From positions 258,130-322,129 of the forward strand of contig BCIK01000024.1 of NCBI GenBank assembly GCA_039545295.1: DNA of 64,000 bases. The letters run 5' to 3'. Of this stretch, positions 43,349 through 53,593 are shown one piece after another. This DNA is from Udeniomyces pyricola (taxonomy: Eukaryota > Basidiomycota > Tremellomycetes > Cystofilobasidiales > Mrakiaceae). Made by a program: the position numbers and the translations under genes. Below the pieces are notes generated by a model that saw only the letters and a program-made list of their open reading frames with translations, had not been told where the DNA came from and made no database searches. The stretch's first letter is position 1. Every line of letters starts with the position of its first letter.

Positions 43349-46300
43349 TCAGACCTTTCCAATGTCACCGTCATCACTCGGAGATGGCTTGGCCTTGGAC
43401 GGATCAACACCTCCCCTACCACGTCGAGTCCCGGTTACGCCTCCACCTTGTTGAGTACCGCCCCTAGATCGATGGGGTTTGGACGTCGAAGATTTAGGCT
43501 GTTGCTGTTGCTGGATCTGATCATTGGATGTTCCTTCAAGGGAAGGTTTAGCATCGAGTGATGATGTAGAAACGCCGAGAGTAGTCGGCATTTCAGTAAG
43601 AGGATCATTCGCTGGACCGACAGAGTTGATGCCAACTGTGAACGATGCGGTAGGGTATCGCGAGGTAGAGGAGAACTTTGGATCCTTGTTCGATGTTGAA
43701 TGTTCGGTAGCCTGATGAGTCTGTTCGGTCTTGGATTGACCAGTTGCCTACAGGACGAGAAACAGAAGATAAGAACTGTCTCAGTAAAAAATGACGGTGT
43801 CACAACATCCATGTAACACAATAGAGGCGAACTGACATGAATGGACCCGGCTAGACTGGGTTTCCCCTTGGCTCTCGTTGTAGTGGCGTTGACCGGCTTC
43901 GGAGGCTGTGAAGGCTGTGAGATGGACCAGCATATACATTAGCTAGCTGGTAGAGAATGCGATAGGAAGTAATAGATCAAACTCGTCATCCGAGCAGCCA
44001 AGGGTCTAGATCGCTTACCTCTCCAAATCTGGCCTCAAGCTGATCAAGTGTCAAGGCTTCACTGTTTTTAGTTTCCTTAGGCGGCGCAGGTATTGCGGCA
44101 CGTCTGACAGTACCTCCAGTTCCTTTTTGGCTGACGGATTCGGGTTGACATTTGGGTTTGGGTCCTTTCGACTCGGCTTTGATCATCATTACACGCTGCT
44201 CCTTCTCCCGATCAGACCTCTCTCGCTCCAGCCTGTCCTCTTTATGTTGCCTCCAGCTGCCAATATTGGTTGAGTGACCTGCGACAAAACTGCTCGTCTT
44301 CTTTTCTTCCCCTGCAGCATTTCCCGAGCGTCCTACCACCTGTTCCATAACCGCTTTCCTTTCTCTGGCGATGATGCCGTCTCCTTCTACGCCCAGAGCA
44401 ACAGTAGCTTGCTCCCATCGAATTGCTCGATCCATGGCCTCTAAAGCCCGCTCGCCCAATGTCTTTGGTTTGCCCGACATATTGGCTTTGGGACCCGACT
44501 TACGAGCCAGGCGGAATCCAGGCGGATTTCCAGCAGGAAGAAAGATGGCTTCGTTGTCAGACGAGGTGAAGCGCGCGAGGGCCGTCGAGATAGGTGGCGA
44601 TTCGGTTGAGGACGAGATAGTCGACGAGGCGGCCGAAGGGAGTGAGACGGGATAAGAGAATGATCTGAAGTCGTTGCCACCTCCGGCATGGGCGACCCCT
44701 TTCCCGCTCGTGACTGTCGCTCGAGCGAGGATTGCTCGTTCGAGAGCGGAGTGCTCGATAGGAGGGGCTGTAGGGCTTCGACTATGCGAGAGTGTAGGGG
44801 CTAATGGCGCGTTGAGCCGATCCGTGAGATGATGACGAAAAGAAGACGATTGACTCAGCCGCAGGGGAGAAGGAGCAGTGAGCGTGAGGAACGGAAGGTT
44901 GCCGGTCGTCAAGCGAGTGGAAGTACCAGAGGTGAGAAAGCTTGGATCGACCATGTAGTCTTGCTGTTGTTGATCATATGCCGCCAAGGGAAGAGCATAT
45001 TCGTCAAACGGTGTGTGATGTGAGAGTTGGAGAAGGCGGTCCATCTGAGCTGTCTGCTGAGAAATGGACTGGCTCGGATGATAGTCGGCAGCGTACAAAG
45101 GTTGTTGAGAAAGCACGTCAGATGAAAAAGCACAAGCGAAATCTGTCGAGATCGATGATGATGGGGTCATCTCGGTTGGGAATTGGAGACCAAGAATCTG
45201 ACTGGCAAGACGGTTGATCAAGTTGCTGTCGGACAGCAGGCTCACATTCTGAGCCACATCGAGCTGAGCGGCAGTAGGTCCATCCGGGTCTCTTTGGCGC
45301 ATCTGTATTTGCGTCTGATGTTGCTGCTGCTGCTGTCGGATGAGCTGAAGATGTTGCGGGATGGTTATCTCAGCAGGAGGGAGCGAGGCATCATTGTTGT
45401 TAATCGACAGATGATGAGAATGCGATAGGGAGTTGGAAGGAAGCGGAAGGATTTGGAAAGCTGGCTCAGCATGGGATGGCAATTGGCTTTGTCGAGGCAG
45501 AGGGGAAGATTCGGCGAGGGCAAGACGAGAAGAGTAATATTCGCTTGGGTCGTAGACGGGCTGGACCAGGGTCGGATGCGACTGTGACTGGCGAGCAGTG
45601 TCTACGTCGATCGGGCCGACATGGGTGGATGAAGCAAGGGTCGGGGGTGCGAGCGTGGCTCGAATCGAGTGAGAGGCCCCGTGGAATGACCTGCTGATCG
45701 GAACAACGTAAGCTGACGGATGGGCGTAGGCAGTCGAGCTGGAGGTTGCCTCGTGTGATGTTCTGGCAGCAGCCCCACCGCCCACACGGCGTTGAAAGTG
45801 AAGGTGGTCAACGTGCTGAGTGACGTGGGATAATAAAAAATGCGAGGACGAATGCGTTAGTGAGCCAACGAGCTCCTGATACATAACGAGTGGGAAGAAG
45901 CGACACCTACCTCAGGCTCTGGGTCACCAGGAGAAGGATGCCAAACGTTCAATCGTCCGTCAGCGTCGATGACAGAGCCATCAACTCCACTATGCGGTCA
46001 AATCAAATACCAGGATTATGTTCGGTATCTCAGCAGACCACTCAATATGTGCTATGAAAGCGAACAACGTCGAAGTTAGCAGATGCATGACGCTCACGAT
46101 GGGTTCCGCGCGTAAGGCAGCGACTCAGGCCCAACCATGACTGGGATCCTCTTCCCACGAAGCCTCTCGCGCTGAGACGTCGGTTTCCTTTTCTTGGAAC
46201 TGGCCGAAGAGGTTACATCGTCCGAGGTAGCTAAAACCTCCTCAGCTTTCCTTTCCTCTCTATAGTCATCGGACCTAGCAGAGAGATACTCTGCCTGGGA

Positions 46301-47338
46301 GCTTGTCCCCTCTGTAGCCGATTGACTTTCGTCCTGTTCTACTTCCTCCGGCACTGGCGCGAATGAGGTTTCTCTCGGAACGTACTCGATTAGCCGCGGG
46401 TTGGCTGCAGGATCTTGCGTTGGTGTCGATGGTAGAGCGAATGGCTTTGCAAATGGGGAAAGGACGCTGGATCGACCATGGGGAGACGTGATGGAGGTGG
46501 AAGGTGAATGAGGGACATATGCCGTGGACGTCGGACCGCGAACGAACTCGTCGGAGACACCGACAGGCTCATAGACGAAAGAGATCGAGTCGCTTGACGC
46601 ATCGAAACCATCCTGGCTGACGTGAGGGGCAGAGAGGAAGGAAGACGATGTTGAAAAGGTTGAGATGTCTGTGAGGGCGGGAGAAGGCTGCGTCACCTGA
46701 CGAAGCAAGCGAGCCGACTGTGTTGGACGATGAGGCGGTCTGGAAGGGGAGACCGTCGGGGTGTCGATGTGAGGTCGGTTGGTTGCCCTGAAATGTGTGT
46801 TGGCTCGAGGGATGAATGGATCTGAATCAGCTGAGAGTGCTTTTGATACAAACAGTCTAGTCGACAAACGACCCGGAGAGTAGAGTTTAGTGTTGGCCAC
46901 GACTGGTGAACGACGTGGGGAAGATGCTGTGGAAGAAGCCGAGGACGTTCGCCCTCTCACGCAGCGACGGTGATGTGTGGCAGGCGTGGTTGCGTAGGGG
47001 TTTGACACGAAGCGGACCTTGCCTCGAGTGGTGATCCTGGACCTAGCCATGGGGATGACGCCTTGCTCCTCGTTCTCCTTATCCTGGCTCGAGACCGGGC
47101 GGCGAGCGCTCGAAGCGGAGATGGGATCCTCTTCGTCATCCGAGGTCCAATCGTCGGAGTCGTCACCTTGACCTGGTTCGTCAGCCAAAACGGCTCGGAG
47201 ACGACGACGTTCGGCTTGCTGTCGTCGTGAGGCGAGGGAAACAGTTCGACGACCGACCCAAAGGCGGCTCGGCAGGGATCCTGGACGGACCCGACGAGGA
47301 GGGGAGATTCCTTTGCTGTGGGAGGTGAGGACCACCAT
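43349..47338 (-). CDS. Large, mostly disordered protein of unknown function
   Basis: Not recognised. Five exons, complement of 43349-43747, 43837-43914, 44019-45815, 45911-45989, 46098-47338; 3594 nt, 1197 residues. It is rich in Ser, Pro, Gln, Arg and Ala, with a Gln/His-rich run (RQQQQQHQTQ) and acidic patches (DDSDDWTSDDEEDP). The more ordered-looking segments are GVDGSVIDADGRLNVWHPSPGDPEPE spanning two junctions, TLGERALEAMDRAIRWEQATVAL, LTLDQLEARFGE and an RGRGG tail. The ATG at 47338 is preferred because the frame upstream is Phe/Leu/Ser low-complexity 5' UTR. The acceptor of the 78-nt exon has a second AG 9 nt downstream in frame. Its composition suggests a nuclear regulatory or scaffold protein, but that is only inference. 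Confidence 0.65.
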
Positions 47339-48291
47339 GGGAAGCGATGGACGGGAAGAGAAAGGGAAAGAAGGAGGAAGGTCGATGGAGGGACGTCGAC
47401 GCCGTTGACTTGTAAAGAAAGGCGGTGAAGGTAGTAGATGGAAAGCGAGTGAGATGGTGGAGGGGGAGAGGAAGGAAGAGGTAGAGGAAGGGCGACCAGC
47501 TGAGGGGCCGGAAGGGAGGGGAGAGAGGGAGAGGCTGAGTTGAGTGAAGAAGAAGAAGAAGAGAAGAAAGGTTTGAGGTTTGAGGTTAGTGGTCCGGAAG
47601 AAGTGGAGTGTCAGTTGGGATAGGAGGAGGCGGAGGCGGAGGCGAGAGAGAAGAAAGGAAAGAAAAGAAAGAAAGAGAGTTGACAAAAGGGGAAAATTAA
47701 GCCAAAGCCAAAGTCAACATGAAACGAATCGAAAGAGTCAAAGAGCTCCGTGCCTGATCAATCAATCAATCATCCATCAGGGTGTCAGTCCAGGGCAAGG
47801 GCAAGGGCAAGTCTATCCATCGAGCCGTGTGATTGATGGCAAGTCAGGGGTCCGTCTAGCTAGTAGCGACATCAACCACCTGGAATAGGGGACGAGAGCA
47901 AGATGATGATGATGATGATGTTAAGGGGGTTCGACAAGTCCTTCGATCAATCGATCGACCCACCTATCACGGCGCTCGACGAAATCATCCGGCCCACGCG
48001 CCAATCACCAATCATCAATCAGCGCACGTCGGCGCGGTACGCATGCGACAATGTCGATGATGATGTCACTCTCCCAACGCACAGACGTCCAGTCGCGAGG
48101 CCCGATGGATTAAACCATGTAATACGTACCAATTATACTGCACTCTCATCACAATATCCATCCCGATCCCCATTGCGTATACCCTTCCTCCTTCGACACT
48201 CAGCCTTATCTTCTTGTCCTCACACCAGAACCTAAGCATTCGATTTGCCACTCTATAGACCTCTCCGCATACCGCACCCTAGCTGTCCATC
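47339..48291. promoter_or_regulatory. Divergent promoter region, disordered-protein gene / senescence-domain gene
   Basis: 953 bp. It includes a GA-rich block read as leader of the minus gene, GGGCAA tandem (about 47797-47812), (GAT)n at 47902-47921, and CAATCA-rich stretches. No gene is supported. Confidence 0.5.
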
Positions 48292-49607
48292 ATGAGCACT
48301 TCTACCACCTCCACTCTCATCACCTTGCACAACGTCTGCGCCTACCATCTCCTCGGCACCGAGACCATCCCTCTGACCCCTGACTCCCCCCAGGATCTCG
48401 CCATCCTGTCCGACTCGTCCTCCACCCCTCCCTCGCTCACTCTCACCATCGGCCCTTCCCTTGCGTTTCCGTTGAACAAAAAGACCTCTTCCTTTGGCAC
48501 TCAATCCAGCAACCCGAGAGGCTACTTCCTCAAGCCCATCCTCGGGGGAGACCAAGCAAGCGATCCCTCGGGCTGGATCAAGCTCGAGCTCGCCGAGGGC
48601 GTCATCGAGAGTGGGGAACGAGACAAGTTTGAAGATATCTTGGTCCAAGCAGGCCTACTCGTGGGCGAGGTCGTCGAAGCCAAGGCAGATGACATTGCAA
48701 GCAGTGAGTCTCTCTGTCCGATCGACCAACCAACCCGGGCCGGGTCCTGATAAGCGCTGACGTATACACTTTTTTTTTCGTTGCTGGCTCCTGGCCATGT
48801 CATGGCTTCAAAATCATAGCCATCCGAGAAATGACGGCTACCGTACTTTCATCCACTAGTCAGCCGGAAAGGTATGCGTAGACGTTAAAGTCAAGGGAAA
48901 TCAAGAGAGGGACGAGAAGAGCATACATCCCCGTAACGACGTTCCCGTCTAACACCACTTGGCTTGTTCCAAACTCCAACTCTTCTTCCTCAGCGAGCCC
49001 GAGCAGCCGACAGAGTTCTCTTCTTCGACCCACTCTTCGCTTGCGACCGCCTCTTCGGTTGTCGGCTCGATCCGATCCGTTACGGATGCCACTTCAGCCA
49101 CGGTTCTCGACCTGACGAACAAGCTCGGTGTCGCTGCTGGAGAGTCCTTGGGTCTCAAGGGAGAGCCAACGGTGAGTGATTGTGGGTCGGTGCATGCATA
49201 CGCTATGGATCTGTTGCTGGTTTCTGATGCTCGATCGTTTTTTTCCTTCAATGCGTCCCGTCCCGTCGATCTGCCAACGGTACCAGCCTGAATCTGCCAA
49301 GTCCGATCTCCGACGAGACGCTGAATCGATCGGAACGGCTACCTACACTTTGGGCGCTGGAGTCGTCGAGGGAATCGCCAACACGGCATCTTCTGGGCTG
49401 AGCAAGGTGCAGGTGGCGATCCACGAGACGTACGGGCAGGAAGCCGAAGAGGTTGCACTCGAGGCGGGTGGGACCATCAAAGACGCGGGAGTCATCGTCC
49501 AGGATGGCATGATGGCGACGAGTGGGTACGCTCATGGGTTTGAGGCTGGCAAGGGCGCGATAGGATCGACTGGTCAGGACGCAGCTGAGGGTAGCAAGGG
49601 GGAGTAG
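48292..49607 (+). CDS. Senescence/spartin-like domain protein
   Basis: Four exons: 48292-48703, 48820-48871, 48994-49171, 49287-49607; 963 nt, 320 residues. The N-terminal part (TLITLHNVCAYHLLGTETIPLTPDSPQDLAILS, then LNKKTSSFGTQS, then RGYFLKPILGGD) resembles the start of plant senescence-associated and spartin-type proteins. The C-terminal 100 residues (IGTATYTLGAGVVEGIANTASSGLSKVQVAIHETYGQEAEEVALEAGGTIKDAGVIVQDGMMATSGYAHG) have the Gly/Ala/Val helical pattern and the YG-x-EA spacing of the senescence domain. That domain is linked in other organisms to lipid droplets and stress, so a membrane or lipid-droplet role is inference. No membrane-spanning segment is certain. Confidence 0.55.
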
Positions 49608-50124
49608 ATTGATTTGTATGGTCGGATCATCAGGTGTAGTATGTGTCATGTATATATATACATATATTGATATGGAAGGATGCCGACGACTGATCGCCGC
49701 TCTAAGCGCTATTATAATATTCCGAACGAACTGGATCGTTTGCTATATGGGCTGCAGATGATGGACCGATATTGTTTGTATGTATATAGGCATGTGTTGT
49801 ATGCGTGAGTATTTGGCAGGATGGGATGACGTGCACTGCACTACTAGTACTATAGTAGAGGTAGTACTGGCGTGATGAATGGTATAGATAGATGTAGATA
49901 TATGATGGTAGTGAAAATAATGTATGTGACTTACTTAATAATTACAATGGACATGGAATTAATGGATCAATTAAATTGAATAACTCACGATGAATCCAAC
50001 TACAGATCCCATCAACTCACCAACAGGAGGACGAGGAAACCATCCCCTTCCCTTTTGCTCGTTTCGACCTCGCCCTCTTGCACCCATCCATTCTCCTTCC
50101 CCAACCGCCGCCGTCCTTCTTGCC
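49608..50124. other. Intergenic region, AT-rich with ATG/TATA repeats
   Basis: 517 bp between tandem genes. It is AT-rich, with TATATATATACATATAT at about 49652-49669 and many GTA/ATG short repeats, then the COX leader. An upstream in-frame ATG at 49990 would add 45 Pro/Ser-rich residues to the COX protein and was not chosen. Confidence 0.5.
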
Positions 50125-51747
50125 ATGTCTCTCCTCCGATCCTCCATCAAGCGCGTCGCTACTCCCTCTCTCGCTGCCGCTCAGCCCGCGACGAGGTCTT
50201 TCACCTTCGCCAACTACAAGATCAACCCTGACTCCGCCCAGGCCGTCAAGGCCCTCGAGGAGCAGCAGGCCAGCAAGCCTACCGAGTTTGAGGAGATCCG
50301 AAACTCGGTCAACACCAAGAACCTCTGGAAGAAGATCGACCCCCAGTTCCAGGATATGCCCCACCACGAGCGAGACGCCATCACGTCCCTCCTCCAGCAG
50401 GCCATGAAGGGCGTGAGTAGTCCAGTGACGCGAGAGTGCTGAGGCGAGGAAGGGCAAAGGGAAAGAGAGAGGCAGAGAGAGAGAGTGCACCCTCGCTCTC
50501 ACTCACTCACTCGTGCTCTTTCCCTGCCCAAGCGAACGCTCCCCCCTCCTGCCCCTCCCTCCCCTCCCCCTTCCTGTATCGCCAACGCTGTCCGGCTGTC
50601 GACGCCATCCCTCTCATGGCGGCTCATGCTCCCATGGCGATCGTCAAGGAACCTATCGACTGATCTCGCTCTCAAACCCCTTACCTCTTCTCTCCCCCCT
50701 CCTCTTCTGCCCGACGATCTCCTTCCGGCGCGCATGCCTCTAGGACTGGAAGAAGATGTCGCTTGATGAGAAGAAGGCCGGTCAGTCTTTTGTCCTCTTC
50801 AAGCGCCGTGTATGCGTCCGACTGGGTGATGCCCTTCCAGTATCACCTACCTCGTGCTTCTCATGGCATCCCATAGTTCTTCAACGAGCTCACCACGACG
50901 TCCTTTCTCTTATCTCTTTGCCTTGATGCCATCGCTACTTCCGACGTCTTCCTTCTCTCTCTCTCCCCCCCCCCCTCCCCCCGCTTTCGACTCCGCGCGC
51001 ACGTATGCTTGCTTCTCATCGAATCCCTTCTTCTTCCCTGTCCTGTCTTGGACCTTCTCGCTTCCCCCATCCTTTCTGCACTACCGGTCTTTCATTCTCT
51101 ATTCTAACGTTTTACACGGCAGCCTACTACATCTCGTACGGTCCTTGGGGAGCTCGACAGCCCACTGGCTCGCCCGCCAGCACTGCCGCCCTCGTCTGGT
51201 GTCTCTACATCGGTCTCGCTACTGCCGGTATCATCTGGAACGTCAACCGATACTTCGGTTCGTCCTCTTTCCATTATCACTATTGTTGACATGTCGCGCG
51301 CCTATCTTGTCGGCAGCGGCACTTTGCTGCGTCGACGTCCAAATGTATGGGAGGGGGGGGGGGAAGGCGTCATCTGGTTGCTGATGCGTTCGTGTCGCCC
51401 CTTTCTATTCTCGCTACAGTTCCTCCTCCCGTCCGAACCATGACTCGAGAATGGCAGGAGGCCCAGAACGCCATGATGATTGAGAAGAACGTGAGTTATA
51501 TAGATCGTCATCTTATTTAGGTTTATCTTTAGGAGCGATGCTGGAATTTGATTCGAATTTACACTCCTCCCTCTTCCACTCCTCAGCAAAACCCCATCAG
51601 CGGTATCTCGTCCGAGAACTACAAGTGCGTCGCCATTCATGTTTCATCTGTGGTCCGTGCAAGGGTTGTCTGTGGGCGCGTTACTGATTTTTTTCCCCCT
51701 TGGTTCCATCGCCTCACAGGGGCAAGGGAGTCATTCAGGAGTGGTAG
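50125..51747 (+). CDS. COX5: Cytochrome c oxidase subunit IV (yeast Cox5 homologue)
   Basis: Nuclear-encoded subunit of respiratory complex IV in the mitochondrial inner membrane. Six exons: 50125-50412, 50744-50780, 51123-51257, 51420-51490, 51587-51624, 51720-51747; 597 nt, 198 residues. Presequence MSLLRSSIKRVATPSLAAAQPATRSF. The matrix part has W-K-K-I/M motifs (LWKKIDPQF, then GDWKKMSLDEKKAAYYISYGPWGARQP), the hallmark of subunit IV. The membrane helix is at about 122-141 (AALVWCLYIGLATAGIIW). It is followed by MTREWQEAQNAMMIEKNQNPISGISS and the short end KGKGVIQEW. Length and order agree with the family. The start with MSLLRSS is chosen for its presequence. Confidence 0.92.
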
Positions 51748-52291
51748 AGATCGAATGGTGGGAGGTTGGTGGTGGAGGAGGGGGCTCGTTAATATCTGAA
51801 GATAAAAGACCACCATCTCGCTCAACAACGTCCAAAAAAGGGAGAGGGGATGAAGGAAGGGAGATGCTCCTCAAGCTCAAAGCGTGGCCAAGAGGAGAAA
51901 AGAGAGAAGTGTCGAGTCATGGTCGTCGGTCTGTCGTACAGGAGTGGCGTACAGAGTCATGGATGACGTGATTGGCATTGGGAATAGAAATGTCTTGTGT
52001 GCTCATCGGGTGTGTCTTGTCCGTGTTGAGGAATCAGAAGTGGACGGATCATGACGATCCATACAAAGGGAGATGAGTGAGCTGCAGCTGTGCTGCTGCA
52101 ACTTGCCCTTGATCCAATCTCCAATTCGATCGATCATCCATTCGTGTCATTCCGCGTGGCAGTTACTAGCTCCGCTTGAAATATGGAAAACAAGGAAGAG
52201 GCCTTTATAAAGAGAGAGGGTTGTCGTATGTTGGCATATCATACGCATTTTATATCGATTCGCTAATGTAAGAAAACAATTCTCTAGAGCG
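51748..52291. other. Convergent region COX5 / FKBP
   Basis: 544 bp between convergent ends. It is G-rich just after the COX5 stop, then mixed sequence with GCTGCAGCTGTGCTGCTGCAAC near 52081-52102. Nothing coding is supported. Confidence 0.55.
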
Positions 52292-53254
52292 CTAGAGCTC
52301 GACTCGACGGTTCTTAATCTCTAGGAGCTCGACCTGCAAGAAAGCAAGATGCGACAAAGGTTCAACATTGTTAGTGCAGATTCAGAAGCGCCGTGCATGA
52401 GCCCTCTCCTCTCTCTCAGAGTTGCCCCTGCAGATAGATTTCTCATCGAAATCGAGAATGCGACAAGATGCTTCCTCTCTGCCGAGAAGAGACCAGAAAG
52501 AACCAGAATTGAACGAGAGGAACAAGGGAAGAAAAACGTCAATCGTCCCGCTCACCTCAAAGACCAAGCTCGCTCCACCGGGAATGACGCCTCCGGCCCC
52601 TCGGTCGCCGTAAGCCATCGAAGAGGGAATGACGAGCTTCCTCTTCTCTCCAACACACATGTCCAACAATCCCTGGTCCCATCCCTTGATGACCTGACCG
52701 GCACCGAGCGTGAACTCAAAGGGACCTCGTCCAATGGAAGAGTCGAACTGGGCACCCGTGGCGAGCAGGGTACCGGTGTAGTGCATGGCGAGCTTGTCGT
52801 TCTTCTTGGACTTGATAGGGCAAGATTCGGGGAGGTTCTTGACACCCTGATAAAGGAAAGACGACCAGTCCGGAGAGAGAAGAGAATCAAAAACAAGATA
52901 GAAAGGCAGATGAGATGGGATTGGAAGGGAACAAAGGGAAACGAGAGATGTCAGAAGCTGCGGCTACGGGCGTTCACATCAAACGAACGCCTCCTCGATC
53001 CTATGTTGCATGCAGCAGTAGACAGCGGTCTGACGTTCCTAGTCTTCCAACGCGTCTTTTCTCGAAGGATAGTCAAACGCGCCAAGCTAATGTCAGAGAC
53101 GTACGATCTGAAGCTTGGTCACGCTCTTGACGGCATCCTCCACGGCATCAGTCGTGCCTTGGTTGAGGTCTCCATCGGTGTGACCGTCGTGGGCGAGGGC
53201 CAACAGGGGAGAAACGGCGAGTAAGAAGAGAGTCGAGAGGGCGGTAAACTTCAT
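52292..53254 (-). CDS. FPR2: ER-lumenal FKBP-type peptidyl-prolyl isomerase
   Basis: Rotamase that aids protein folding in the ER. Three exons, complement of 52292-52333, 52556-52846, 53105-53254; 483 nt, 160 residues. Signal peptide at 1-21 ([21 protein letters not shown]). The FKBP domain holds [82 protein letters not shown]. The binding-pocket residues Tyr, Phe, Asp, Val-Ile, Trp and the GWDQGL motif are present. The end is KNRRVEL. The human ER protein FKBP2 ends in a similar KDEL-like tetrapeptide, so RVEL probably acts as ER retrieval. The length agrees with FKBP13/Fpr2. Confidence 0.93.
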
Positions 53255-53593
53255 GACGAAGGGGTGAGGTAGAGGATGATAGTTGTGTGCAGGCGACGTA
53301 TCGAGGGAGCAGTTGACATGCCAGCGGACAGATGCAAGCACAGCTCATGAGCATCCGCCTTCAATCAATGCGAGCCACGTGACAGATCATCATTACGAAG
53401 CATGCCATCACACTAGAACACAGCTATCCCTCGGTCGCACAAACAAAACAAGCAAGACTGAGATACCAGATATGAAACCCAACACAGAGCAAAACGCAAA
53501 CACATTGACAAAACTGCTACTCCAAGTCAACCAACCGTATACAGCGAATGATCGAACAGACGAAGCGGCAAAACCCCCCAAAGCCGCATTCCT
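53255..53593. promoter_or_regulatory. FKBP upstream region / 3' region of the LRR gene
   Basis: 339 bp between tandem minus-strand genes. It supplies the promoter of the FKBP gene and the 3' UTR of the LRR gene. No motif can be named and no gene is supported. Confidence 0.45.

Noticed and set aside
49990..50124. In-frame upstream start for the COX subunit
   Set aside because: It would hide the mitochondrial presequence MSLLRSSIKRVATPS behind 45 Pro/Ser-rich residues.
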